The notes beneath the pieces are model-generated. The model ran no database searches and was not told where the DNA came from. It saw only the letters and a list, made by a program, of their open reading frames with translations. From Chara braunii (taxonomy: Eukaryota; Streptophyta; Charophyceae; Charales; Characeae): 20,664 bases of DNA. Shown here piece after piece: positions 1 to 7,280 of this stretch. Where the stretch lies: NCBI GenBank assembly GCA_003427395.1, contig BFEA01000574.1, positions 719,868 through 740,531 of the forward strand, written 5' to 3'. The number at the start of each line of letters is the position of its first letter. Position 1 is the stretch's first letter. The position numbers and the translations under genes are program-made.

Positions 1-63
1 AATGTGCAAAACGAGAATGAATCTTCCCGCCGTGCCGCGGGAAATTCATTCTCTTTTTGCATT
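1..63. repeat. Inverted repeat (hairpin) at the left edge
   Basis: The arms at 13-30 (GAGAATGAATCTTCCCGC) and 37-53 (GCGGGAAATTCATTCTC) are complementary apart from one extra base and enclose a 6-base loop. Pairing continues outward (AATGTGCAAAAC against TTTTTGCATTT), so nearly the whole first 60 bases fold back. It looks like a foldback element or the tip of one. No protein frame here is meaningful. Confidence 0.75.
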
Positions 64-71
64 TCGTCGAG

Positions 72-217
72 AGAAGAGTAAGAAGAAGAAGCAGAAGCAG
101 AAGCAGAAGCAGAAGAAGAAGCAGAAGAAGAAGAAGAAGAAGAAAACGAAGAGGAAGACGAAGACGAAGAAGAAGCAGAAGCAGAAGAAGAAGAAGAAGA
201 AGAAGAAGAGGAAAAGG
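72..217. repeat. GAA/GCAGAA purine microsatellite
   Basis: About 145 bases of almost pure purine on the + strand, with interleaved AGA, AGAAGC and GACGAA units. It immediately follows the left-edge hairpin. Lys/Arg-rich (+) and Phe-rich (-) open frames over it are translations of the repeat. Confidence 0.95.
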
Positions 218-418
218 CGCACTGCATTGGAAGTGCCCTGTTCTACATTTTGTGGCTGCTTCGACATTTTTCCAAAGGCTCCGGACACAAACGCAGGTAT
301 GTTTGGGGATGGTTCAGGAATGCTCTCGACTGGGTTTTCGTAAAATTTAACATTCAGGACACTGTCAGTGTAACTTCTCGATGAGACGAGTTTACTCCTG
401 TATTTGTCCATGCAGTAC

Positions 419-494
419 GTCCAAGTTCCTATTTTTTGAAGGACACAGTCATAAACTTGATGACTCGATGTCCAAGTTCATATTTTTTGAAGTG
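419..494. repeat. Short direct repeat, 51 bp apart
   Basis: GTCCAAGTTC.TATTTTTTGAAG occurs at about 419-441 and again at about 470-492 with one substitution. The intervening sequence includes ACTTGATGACTCGATG. The flanking stretches 218-418 and 495-575 show no gene. Confidence 0.6.
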
Positions 495-576
495 GTGTTC
501 GTAATTCTTAGACCGCCAATTCCCACGCCCAGGCATAAAAAATGAGTGTAAATGTACTCGTCCGCAGCTTTCAGGC

Positions 577-652
577 CCCAGGTCATTACCGCTGTATGTG
601 GTGCAACTTCCAGTCTAGATAGACTGTATTCAGGTGAAGATGGTAGCGCCGA
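577..652 (+). repeat. Family A inverted-repeat element, partial copy
   Basis: The segment contains GGTCATTACCGCTGTATGTG, GTGCAACTTCCAGTCTAGAT and CAGGTGAAGATGG. The same blocks occur in the same order in the fuller copy at 2261-2410. Just downstream (671-695) is a reverse-complement copy of the GGCTGGC.GC..CAGCC motif typical of family B bodies. Confidence 0.6.
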
Positions 653-705
653 GGCAGTTACCGGACCGAAATGGTGGACGCTGCCAGCCAAAAAGAAAAG
701 AAAGA

Positions 706-802
706 GCTTTTGTCTTTTGCCGCACAGCACGATTTGTCTATTGCCTTTGTCTTTTGGCGCACAGCATGTTGCTTTTGTCTTTTGCCGCACAGCACGATTT
801 CT
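706..802 (+). repeat. Three-unit minisatellite, CTTTTGTCTTTTGCCGCACAG
   Basis: Units start at 706, 743 and 771 with GCTTTTGTCTTTTG followed by CCGCACAGCACGATTT or a shortened variant, so spacing is 37 then 28 bases. There is no sign of a gene. The open frames on both strands run straight from here into the CT repeat. Confidence 0.75.
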
Positions 803-820
803 GATCAGTGAAACAGAACC

Positions 821-823
<3 letters not shown>

Positions 824-892
<69 letters not shown>

Positions 893-922
893 CTCTGTGT
901 CTCTCTCTCTGTCTCTCTCTGT
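824..922. repeat. (CT)n microsatellite
   Basis: A near-perfect CT dinucleotide run of about 65 bases is followed by imperfect CT with GTGTCTCTGTG interruptions to 922. It yields long Leu-Ser (+) and Glu-Arg (-) open frames that are not genes. Confidence 0.97.
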
Positions 923-990
923 GACTCGATGTCAGTTCACAAGTGATGGGCGTATGATCCTGCACACACACCCGACGGGTACTACTCGAC

Positions 991-995
<5 letters not shown>

Positions 996-1021
<26 letters not shown>

Positions 1022-1225
1022 GACAGTCGCGTAGCTTTTCCCCTGGCCGCTGCCCCCAGTGGGGGATCCCTGAAGGCTATCAAGCCACCCTAAGGCTATC
1101 AGGCCACCTTTGTCAGATTAGACACAAGATTGAATTAACCTGGGCTGGTTATTCCGATGATAATACCTCAAGGCCATCGCCCTTCTTAAATTTTCTATAA
1201 AATAAAAAAAAAAAAAAAAAAAAAA
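996..1225. repeat. Poly-T tract, intervening sequence and poly-A tract
   Basis: A T26 run (996-1021) and an A22 run (1204-1225) flank about 180 bases that contain the short direct repeat AAGGCTATCA(A/G)GCCACC at about 1071-1107. Opposed poly-T and poly-A tracts would fit an inverted pair of retroposed tails, but the inner sequence is not a family I recognise. Confidence 0.6.
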
Positions 1226-1300
1226 GTTCTCGAATCTCGACGAGTTTTACTACCGTATCGTCCTGCAGCAGTTCAAAACTTTTTTAAGGCAAATACTGAC

Positions 1301-1378
1301 ACTACCGTTTTCACCCGAAAGTTGCACCAAATACAGCGATAATGACGGGGCGTTCTATTCGGGTGAAGAAGGTGGCGT
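1301..1378 (+). repeat. Family A inverted-repeat element, copy 2
   Basis: It contains TTTTCACCCGAAAGTTGCAC, CAAATACAGCGATAATGACG and GGGCGTTCTATTCGGGTGAA. The outer CACCCGAA and TTCGGGTG are reverse complements, as are internal blocks shared with the copies at 1551 and 2261. It is a short non-autonomous element with no coding capacity. Confidence 0.7.
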
Positions 1379-1473
1379 TTTTCTTACTTAGGTTATCTGA
1401 CCACAAGTACAATCAACCCTGGATGCAACTGACTGCGATCATATTCCCAGAAAAGAGTCGAGAAAGTCCTACC

Positions 1474-1574
1474 CTCTTCCCCCGAGCATAACGCACCCTG
1501 AAAATGAATGTATACAAGCTATATTTCCGACCAGATACAGCCAAAATAAGGGTGCGTTGTGTTCGGGGGGGGAA
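1474..1574. repeat. Foldback repeat about 100 bp long
   Basis: The left arm, about 1474-1499 (CTCTTCCCCCGAGCATAACG then CACCCT), is complementary with few mismatches to the right arm 1548-1574 (AGGGTGCGTTGTGTTCGG then GGGGGGAAG). About 48 bases lie between them. The right arm overlaps the start of the family A copy at 1551, whose end reads TTCGGG...GAAGACGG, so the hairpin is probably a diverged family A pair. Confidence 0.65.
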
Positions 1575-1697
1575 GACGGTAGTGTGAATGACAGAGGACA
1601 AGTTGCTGCAATGACCGGTCATTATCACTGTATTAGACTGACAGTTGCACCAAATACAGCTACAATGACCGGGGCGTTCTATTCGGGCGAATACGCC
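1551..1697 (+). repeat. Family A inverted-repeat element, copy 3
   Basis: It starts with GGTGCGTTGTGTTCGGGG and GGAAGACGG and ends with GGGGCGTTCTATTCGGGCGA. In the middle are ATGACCGGTCATTATCACTG and CAGTTGCACCAAATACAGC, both shared with the copies at 1301 and 2261. The palindrome TGACCGGTCA lies inside. Confidence 0.7.
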
Positions 1698-1993
1698 CTT
1701 ATTATCTGCCCTTATATTTCCGTTGCCATTTTCGCTCTCAATGGTTTTACAGGCGTGTATATTCCCGGGTGCAAAACCGTATTCGGTCAGTTCGAGCCGC
1801 GCTCGCTGCAACGAGTCCGGCCCGACCTGTTCCTGTATGCTCTGTGGTTGATGTTGGTAGCCTGATCAGGGACCTGACCCCCTACTCTCCAGCAGCGAGC
1901 GCGGCTCCGCTGTTATCCCCTTGCCACAAGCCCGGCGAGCCTTCACATTCAGGTTTCTGTTTGTGTTCTTCACGAGTTATACGGGGAGCATTG

Positions 1994-2099
1994 ATGAGCC
2001 TCGCCGAAAAAGTTATGGGTCTCTATATCTAGATAGAGAGAGCCTTATTCCACCAGTACATTGGACAATCCGAATGAGCCTCGCCGAAAAAGTTATGGG
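1994..2099 (+). repeat. 26-bp direct repeat around an isolated CCACCAGTAC end
   Basis: ATGAGCCTCGCCGAAAAAGT continuing TATGGG is identical at 1994-2019 and 2074-2099. Between the copies are the palindromic TATATCTAGATA and, at 2051-2060, CCACCAGTAC, the terminal motif of the family B elements described further downstream. A local duplication flanking an element fragment is the simplest reading. Confidence 0.7.
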
Positions 2100-2260
2100 A
2101 CTGGGGACTGGGGCCCACCTGGGGGCAGGTGTACTTTTCTTTTTTTTCGTTCAGGTCTGGCCGCAGGGAACTTCAGAACAACGCGAGGCTCTCTTTGGGG
2201 AGAAAACAATAAAAAATCAGAAGCTCAAGGCATCTGGAACCAAAATGATTGGCGGCGATA

Positions 2261-2410
2261 CCGTCTTCACTAGAACGCCCGGTCATTGTCGCTGTATTCG
2301 GTGCAACTTTCAGTCTAGATGCAGTGATAATGACCGGTCATTGAAGCAACGTTTTTCCGTCCCAATACTTCTTCGATAATGACCAGGCGTTCTATTCGGG
2401 TGAAGACGGA
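2261..2410. mobile_element. Family A MITE-like element with terminal inverted repeats
   Basis: This is the best-preserved member of family A, about 150 bp. The left end is CCGTCTTCACTAGAACGCCC then GGTCATT. The right end is AATGACCAGGCGTTCTATTC then GGGTGAAGACGG. The two ends are reverse complements except for a 5-base gap and single substitutions. The flanks read GCGATA on the left and ATAGGA on the right, so ATA may be a short target duplication. The interior repeats GGTCATTGTCGCTGTATTCG and TGCAGTGATAATGACCGG, themselves nearly inverse to each other. There is no open frame that could be a transposase, so it would have to be mobilised in trans. Superfamily is undetermined. Confidence 0.7.
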
Positions 2411-3316
2411 TAGGAGGATAAGAGACTCATTGACGCGAACTGGGGCAATGCTCCCTATTTTCTCTGTTCCGGACTTTATGTGAGGTGGCCTGCCTCATGA
2501 TACTGTTTTTTTTATAACAAAAAAAAAAAGAAGTGAAAAAAAAAAAAAAAGCCTCGCTGGCGATTTGGAAGAGCTTGGCGCAGAGGGGGAATCCGCGCCG
2601 GAACAAGCATAGGCTTGGATATATGTCCTGCTGGTTTAAAATTGATGGGTCATACAAAAAAAAATAATAATAATAATAATTAAAAAAATAAATAAAAAAT
2701 GCTGGGTCCTCGTTTTCTTCGTCACAAGTTAACGAGTGCTGTTCTCATGGCCTCTACAGCAACTATGCCTGGAGTGGAGGGATTGAATGGCAATTTAAGA
2801 AATATTTGCAGCAATTTAGGGATGAATACAACCAGAAACAGGGCCAGATTTCTTCTCAATAAAGCACGATAATGCCCAGAGACATCTTTTTCATACTTCT
2901 GCTTCATGCTTCATGAAATCGCCTCCGTGGGCCTAGCCGTCGCACAACTCGCCATCCCCCAACATTGTGAATGAATCTGGACCGCAGCCATATTCTGGCA
3001 GCTGGAGCGTAGTAGTGCAACTACGGTAGGGCCCTTAAAACACCAGCCTCTTTCCGGGCCATTCATTTTGTTCCCATGCAGCAATTGACGCACCGCATCC
3101 TTCAGGCAGGGCTCAGCCTTCTGGAGCCAAATGGCTGGGGGCGCCAGCCATTGAGAAATAAACAGGAGGACCGCCCTCCCTCCTATCATTCTTATTGACG
3201 GACTGCAGAAATCCGCATCGGCAAAACGCACCTCAGCACTGTTCTGAGAGTTTAATACACTTCTTCTTCTTTCTCTTCTTCTTCTTTTCCCCTTAACAAG
3301 TCTTATTCTTCTTCTT
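2411..3316. other. No recognisable gene; A/T tracts and unique sequence
   Basis: A-rich tracts lie at 2517-2550 and 2656-2699 (the latter a run of AAT/AAAT). Stretch 2700-3240 is ordinary mixed sequence with only modest open frames on the minus strand (the longest 106 codons, 2911-3231). These have no motif I recognise, and one contains the CTGGGGGCGCCAGCCAT block seen in family B bodies, so it is probably repeat-derived. Confidence 0.5.
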
Positions 3317-3411
3317 CAAATGTGTGTCATCCTTCTGCAGAGGCCATGCTAAAGTTCTCTACCCCGTCCAATTTTCTACCGTTCCAAATTTGACGGATGC
3401 CCCCAGTGACT
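3317..3411 (-). pseudogene. U6 snRNA-derived retroposon unit 1 (antisense)
   Basis: Read on the minus strand, the segment shows GGGGGCATCCGTCAAATTTG, then GGAACGGTAG, a second AAAATTGGACGGGGTAGAGA, and TTTAGCATGGCCTCTGCAGA followed by AGGATGACACACA. This matches the order of U6 snRNA: the GGACATCCGATAAAATTGGA region, the ACAGAGA box, the TTAGCATGGCCCCTGCGCAA catalytic core and the AGGATGACACGCA stem. The region around the ACAGAGA box appears twice. The 3' end runs into GAAGAAGAAGAAT, a simple-repeat tail rather than the usual U-rich terminus. The duplicated box and the tail indicate a retroposed or degenerate copy, not a functional U6 gene. Confidence 0.8.
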
Positions 3412-3445
3412 GCTTCTTCCTCTTCCTCTTCTTCTTCTTCTTCTT

Positions 3446-3540
3446 CAAATGTGTGTCATCCTTCTGCAGAGGCCATGCTAAAGTTCTCTACCCTGTCCAA
3501 TTTTCCACCGTTCCAAATTTGACGGATGCCCCCAGGGACT
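3446..3540 (-). pseudogene. U6 snRNA-derived retroposon unit 2 (tandem copy)
   Basis: This is an almost identical second copy of the U6-derived unit at 3317, offset by 129 bases and differing at only a few positions (for example CCCTGTCC against CCCCGTCC). A (CTT)n stretch of about 30 bases separates the two, so the tail belongs to the repeating unit. Both carry the same internal repeat of the ACAGAGA-side segment, so duplication of the whole unit came after that change. A 92-codon open frame on the plus strand over both copies is an antisense artefact. Confidence 0.8.
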
Positions 3541-3599
3541 GCTTCTTCTTCTTATTACCTCCCTCTGACTTCTCTATCCTTTCTTTTTTGCCCCTATCT

Positions 3600-3793
3600 T
3601 AATATTTTGATTTATTGACTGCATTTTACTACTAAATAGTAAATAATAAATAGTAAATTCCTTTTCATAATCCGTAGCAAGGCCGTACATTTGGAGCGCT
3701 AAATAAAATTTTCAATTTTCAATTTTGTGTATTTTTTTACTATTTTGTATTCCAATTCCCTTTGCTGTGACCTGAAACGATGAATGTGGTTGT
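3600..3793. other. AT-rich intergenic sequence
   Basis: Short direct repeats of AAATAGTAAATAAT at about 3632-3658 and AT-rich filler. No gene or RNA signal was seen. Confidence 0.5.
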
Positions 3794-3925
3794 TAAGAGC
3801 TTTCTTTTCTTTTTCATCAAGACTCATATAAGAGTATCAAAGGCCCTTCCTGCAAATATTAATATCATTTTTTTGAATTTTTTTCATTGTAAACAAAAAA
3901 GGAGAAACTACTAGTTGTAATTTGT
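3794..3925 (+). repeat. Family C repeat, copy 1
   Basis: The order AAGAGCTTTCTTTTCTTTTT, GACTCATATAAGAG, TTTTTTTCATTGTAAACAAA and ACTAGTTGTAAT recurs in the copies at 4029 and 4549. This copy is the most diverged. It is AT-rich and non-coding. Confidence 0.55.
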
Positions 3926-4028
3926 AAATAACTTGTTAAAAGTAACTCCAGAGCCTTAAGAGTATCAAAGTTGTAAGTAACTTGTTAAAACTTATAAGTA
4001 AAAACATGATGCGGTGGTTGTGTTCAGA

Positions 4029-4165
4029 CTCCAGAGCCTTAAGATTTTTTTTTTTTTTTTTTTTTTTTTGAATGACTCTTCAGTTGTTCTTCTTTTTTCA
4101 TCGTAAACAAAAAACTTGAAAAAAGTAATAAACACCTAGTTAGTAGTACTTAGTACTTGATGGGC
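4029..4165 (+). repeat. Family C repeat, copy 2
   Basis: Starts CTCCAGAGCCTTAAGA followed by a T26 tract, then GAATGACTCTTCAGTTGTTC, TTTTTTCATCGTAAACAAAA and CACCTAGTTAGTAGTACTTA, ending ACTTGATGGGC. CTCCAGAGCCTTAAGA also occurs at about 3946-3961. The copy directly precedes the family B element at 4171. Confidence 0.65.
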
Positions 4166-4170
4166 AATGA

Positions 4171-4550
4171 TTAAGAAACAACCAGTACACCCGGGTGTAC
4201 TGGTCCCATTAGCAAAGAGGATTGGATTTAATTCGGGGATCTGGACGCGTTCGGCGCACAGATGCAGAAAAGCTGATCAATCTCAATCTTCCGCATCTTT
4301 CCACAAACATGTCCAGATTCAGGAATTAAATTCAATCCTCTTTGCTAATGGGACCGGTACACCCGGGCCTGCAGGCCCCTTGCTGCGCAATAAGGTATTC
4401 CCAACACCGCCAGCAGCGCACCTTTTTTCCTTTTTTGGCTGGCGCTGCCGGCCATCATGATCCGGGTAGGCTGGGCCTCCAAAATTTTTGTAGGCTACGA
4501 GACTACGAGTTTCTTTTTCCGCAGGGCTGGGGTCGCGTACTGGAGGTTAA
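4171..4550 (+). mobile_element. Family B TTAA-flanked element with an internal foldback
   Basis: The left end is TTAA at 4171-4174 followed within a few bases by CCAGTACACCCGGG. The right end is GCGTACTGGAGGTTAA with TTAA at 4547-4550. The body 4365-4546 (GGGCCTGCAGGCCCCTTGCT, then GGCTGGCGCTGCCGGCCAT, then GTTTCTTTTTCCGCAGGGCT) aligns block by block with 13979-14157, and more loosely with 15150-15360. A long hairpin (4193-4364) is inserted near the left end, so the element appears nested. The ends and TTAA flanks resemble a non-autonomous piggyBac-type MITE, but that assignment rests only on TTAA and is tentative. Confidence 0.6.
4193..4364. repeat. Long near-perfect hairpin inside the family B element
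   Basis: The left arm 4193-4234 and right arm 4323-4364 are complementary at 40 of 42 positions (ends GGGTGTACTGGTCCCATT and AATGGGACCGGTACACCC). Pairing resumes inward (ATCTGGAC against GTCCAGAT, GATGCAGAA against TTCCGCATC), so most of the 172 bases fold back. Just outside, 4182-4203 is a perfect 22-base palindrome built from CCAGTACACCC and its complement. Confidence 0.85.
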
Positions 4551-4690
4551 GAGCCTTATTAAGATTTCTTTTCTTTTTTCTTTTTTTTTAAAGACTCTTC
4601 AGGCGTTATTATTTTTCATCATAAACGAAAAATAATTAACAACTAGTCGATAATAGACTCGATACTGGTTACCACTTGATGGCACCCGTC
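4549..4690 (+). repeat. Family C repeat, copy 3
   Basis: Begins AGAGCCTTATTAAGATTTCT and continues with a T-rich tract, GACTCTTCAGGCGTTATT, TTTTTCATCATAAACGAAAA, CAACTAGTCGATAATAGACT and CCACTTGATGGCACCC. Copies 2 and 3 therefore bracket the family B element at 4171, and both end in ACTTGATGG. This fits either insertion into one copy of a tandem pair or a composite repeat unit. Confidence 0.65.
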
Positions 4691-5000
4691 GTGAGAGCGC
4701 ATCATTCAGCCACCGGGCAAGTACTATTTCCTGTGCGGGGTTGCGAATTTGTACTAGATAGCGTAGAAACTAGACGAAAGTTCCAGGAAACTCACTTGAA
4801 TATTCCCAGGATAGTACTGGAAACTTGGCTGTGGAGTATAATTACTACGCTGTTGCTATCGGGCAATTTGAATCTGCAGTGGCGGGAAATAGTAGACGCG
4901 CGCAAAGAAAGAACTTGGTTAAACCACCACTACCTTTCACAGGCAAACGCGAAGTCCATCTAGTAGCAGGGCTGGTCCCCGGATAGAGCGGGGAACCCTA
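4691..5000. other. No recognisable gene
   Basis: An open frame of about 95 codons (4676-4963, +) has no motif that I recognise and ends inside TTAAACCACCACTACC, a family B-like terminus at 4918-4933. I treat it as repeat-derived and non-coding. Confidence 0.4.
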
Positions 5001-5029
5001 CCCCATCCGCGGTCCTCCTGGTTGTACCG

Positions 5030-5092
5030 GCCGGTGGCCCGGGCCGGTTCCCTCCCGGTCGCCCCCAGCGCATTTTCGCTGGGGCCTGAAAA
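5030..5092. repeat. GC-rich palindromic cluster
   Basis: CCCCAGCG and CGCTGGGG form a perfect 8-bp stem with a 6-base loop at about 5064-5085. ACCGGCCGGT and GGCCCGGGCC palindromes lie just upstream. It is more GC-rich than its surroundings and may be part of a foldback element. The stem resembles a terminator but there is no gene for it to serve. Confidence 0.5.
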
Positions 5093-5200
5093 TATTTTTT
5101 TTGGCGGTGCGTACGTTTTTTACGGAGGCCTCGTTGGGGCGAGCCCTGCCCCGCAATTTCGTTACCGGGTCGTGTAGGCCTGAATTTGTGAAGTCCAAAA

Positions 5201-5254
5201 AGTGGCCAATCTTGGCCGCCGATCGTCGCAGATCAGCGGCAAGGATCGACCACT
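5201..5254. repeat. Imperfect inverted repeat with a 6-base loop
   Basis: 5201-5224 (AGTGGCCAATCTTGGCCGCC then GATC) pairs imperfectly with 5231-5254 (GATCAGCGGCAAGGATCGAC then CACT). About 19 of 24 positions match, around the loop GTCGCA. Because of this palindrome, open frames on the two strands give similar peptides here (ILAAD.RRSAA on each), which is an artefact of the inverted repeat and not a conserved protein. Confidence 0.7.
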
Positions 5255-5339
5255 GTTTGCAATCAGTTCGGGTGGGGAACGGAATCGCGCAGCGGGGGAA
5301 AATGCATCGTGCATTCAAACCCCGCTCGCCTCCACTGTG

Positions 5340-5535
5340 TGCACCCACTCCGTCGTCGCCTCCGACAGCCAACCGTGCCATCGCCGCCACCGCCAGCCAG
5401 CCGAGCCATCACTCGGTGCAGCCTCGCCATCTTCAGTAGGTCTCCGCAGGATGCAGCAGCGCCATCCTCGCCTCCACCAGCCAGCCGTGCCATCGCGCCC
5501 CCCGCCAATGAGCCACTCCATCGCGCCCCCTGGTT
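5340..5535. repeat. Degenerate GCC/CCGCC repeat region
   Basis: Variants of GCCAGCCGTGCCATCGC (for example CAACCGTGCCATCGCCGCC and CAGCCGTGCCATCGCGCCC) recur at roughly 80-100 base spacing between tracts of CCGCC. Several overlapping Pro/Ala/Ser-rich frames are open in this stretch on both strands, which reflects the GC-rich repeat and not a gene. Confidence 0.55.
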
Positions 5536-5540
5536 TGTTT

Positions 5541-5571
5541 CTTCTTCTTCTTCTTCTTCTTCTTCTTCTTC
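5541..5571. repeat. (CTT)n microsatellite
   Basis: A perfect CTT run of about 31 bases follows TGGTTTGTTT and precedes CGTGGTCACTCTCCTCGCCC. It is the first block of the large pyrimidine region that follows. Confidence 0.95.
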
Positions 5572-5587
5572 GTGGTCACTCTCCTCG

Positions 5588-6290
5588 CCCGTTAGCCACA
5601 GCCGTCCTCTGCATCTTCTTTTTCTTCTTCCACCTCCTCCTCCTCCTCTTCTAGTCCTCCTCTCTTAGCCATCAGCTTGTGTTCTTCTTTTTCTTCTTCT
5701 TCCTCCTCCTCCTCCTCCTCCGCCTCCTGCTCCTCCCGCTTCTCCTCCTCCTCCTCTTCTCCTCCCTCTTCTTCGGCATCTTCTTCTTCTTCTTCCTCCT
5801 CCTCCTCCTCTTCTTCTCCTCCTCCTCCTCCCTTAGCCATAGCCGTTTATTTTTTTTATTTTTTTTTCGTTGCTGCTTCAACTCCTTTGCGTTCTTCTTC
5901 TTCTTCTTCTTCTTCTTCTTCTTCTTCTTCTTCTTCCTCCTCCTCTTCTTCTCTCCCCTCTTCTTCATTTTCTTCTTCCTCTTCCTCCTCCTCTTCTTCT
6001 CCTCCCTCATCTTCGTCATCTTCTTCTTCTTCCTCCTCCTCCTCCTCTTCCTCCTCTTCTTCTCCTCCTCCTTTATTAGCCATAGCCGTTATATTTTTCA
6101 ACTTTTTTTCGAAGCTGCTTCATCTTCCTTGCGTTCTTCTTCTTCTTCTTCCTCCTCCTCCTCCTCCCCCTCCTCTTCTCTCCCCTCTCCTTCGTCATTT
6201 TCTTCTTCCACCTCCTCCTCCTCCTCCTCCTCTTCTTCTTCCTCCTCCTCCTCTTCTTCTCCTCCTCCGCCGTTAGCCATAGCCGTTTAA
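5588..6290. repeat. Higher-order CTT/CTC pyrimidine satellite with a recurring spacer
   Basis: About 700 bases of TTC, TCC and TCT blocks are punctuated by a spacer that begins GTTAGCC or TTAGCC. Spacers occur at about 5590, 5667, 5833, 6073 and 6273. The last three read TTAGCCATAGCCGTT and then TTTTTTCG.TGCTGCTTCA or a close variant. The repeat is therefore a higher-order unit of roughly 165-240 bases made of a pyrimidine block plus spacer, not one simple microsatellite. Ser-, Leu-, Phe- and Pro-rich plus-strand frames and Glu-/Lys-rich minus-strand frames up to about 200 codons follow from the repeat. Confidence 0.9.
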
Positions 6291-7187
6291 TACGTATATA
6301 TATTTTTCATTGCTGCTTCAACTCCCTTCGACCCCCCCCCTCCTCCCGGCACAACCCAAAAAAAAGAATCCAACCTTCAAAGTTTCATTGCGGAATCCGA
6401 CAGATCTCATCAAGCGCAGTCGGATCCCGCGAAGAAAAAAAAATAAAAAAAATAAAAATGGCCATTTTTTGGGGCCATCCGGTTTGCCGGTTGACCCCCT
6501 CTGGCCCGGTCCGGCCCCAGTTGGACCGGGTCACAGCTCGACCGGGTGGTTGCCGTCCCAGCCCTGTCTAGTAGCCTACTCGTCAGAGTCTGACGCCTCG
6601 CGGCAGGCAAGGCAGCCTTTTCTGAAAACATCAAAAAAAGGAGGGAAAAAAAAGGAAAAAAACTAAAGAATTCGAATCCAGCGACGTTGGGGAAGGCCCT
6701 CACGGACGTGGAAGTCGTACCAGTGCTTTGACGAATGTATCTGGCCAGAACGTGTGGAAAAATGATTGCTGATGTTTTCGTTTTTGTTTTTGTTGCTTTC
6801 ATTTCCTTGCGTGCCCTGCCAGTGAGGCAGGGCGGATTCCACGGCAGGCAGAGCTAACTGCCTCACTTCCTCATAGTGCTGTAGCTTCCTGTATCTGGCC
6901 GCAATCACAGCATAAAGGATGCTTTTTTTTTCTTCTTTCTTGTTTCGTGTTCAGTGGACAGATGCCCTCACTGAGGGCGCAGTCACACTGGCACCTCGTA
7001 GAATGCATCTGATGGATATCGCGGCGTTAGGGAAGTGCTTTTTTTTTCTGTCTTTTTTCTTTTCGTTTCGTTTTTTTTTACATTCTTTCGCAGACGCAAC
7101 TGCCCAGGCTCGGCAAAACTCGGTGCGCAGTGAAATTCAGGCTTCAGGCTCAGGAAAAACAGGATCGGAGGTAGTGTTGGTTTAAGG
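6291..7187. other. Unassigned sequence with A-rich and T-rich tracts
   Basis: A-tracts at about 6357-6366, 6435-6458 and 6634-6663, T-tracts at 6923-6933, 7040-7047 and 7071-7078. A stretch at 6505-6545 repeats GGACCGGGT and CGACCGGGTGG. GAATTCGAATCCAG at 6667-6680 resembles a B box by itself, but no A box or cloverleaf goes with it. No coding frame is convincing. Confidence 0.45.
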
Positions 7188-7280
7188 TTATTATTTTACT
7201 TATTAAGTTATTAGATTAAAGTTATTAAACGGTTATTACTACTTATTAAATTAAAGTTATTAAACAGTTATTAAATTAAC
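7188..7280. repeat. AT-rich minisatellite, 35-bp unit
   Basis: TTATTA(G/A)ATTAAAGTTATT followed by AAAC(G/A)GTTATTA repeats with a 35-base offset (starts at about 7208 and 7243). A shorter TTATTA block precedes it. Confidence 0.7.

Noticed and set aside
552-1034. 160-codon plus-strand frame ending in Leu-Ser and Phe runs
   Set aside because: It crosses a family A fragment, a minisatellite, the CT repeat and a poly-T tract; it is a chain of repeats.
3324-3602. 92-codon plus-strand frame with an internal duplicated peptide
   Set aside because: The duplication is the tandem U6-derived unit read in antisense; the DNA explains it fully.
4676-4963. 95-codon plus-strand frame
   Set aside because: No motif, and it ends inside a TTAAACCACC terminus, so it is probably part of a repeat.
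5064-5085. GC-rich stem-loop that looks like a bacterial terminator
   Set aside because: The window is eukaryotic, no gene ends there and no T-run follows; palindromes are common in this region.
5677-6276. Plus-strand open frames up to about 200 codons rich in Ser, Leu, Phe and Pro, and minus-strand Glu/Lys-rich frames
   Set aside because: All are translations of the CTT/CTC satellite in different frames; no non-repeat sequence supports a protein.
6667-6680. GAATTCGAATCCAG, resembling a pol III B box
   Set aside because: No A box, cloverleaf or second copy accompanies it.
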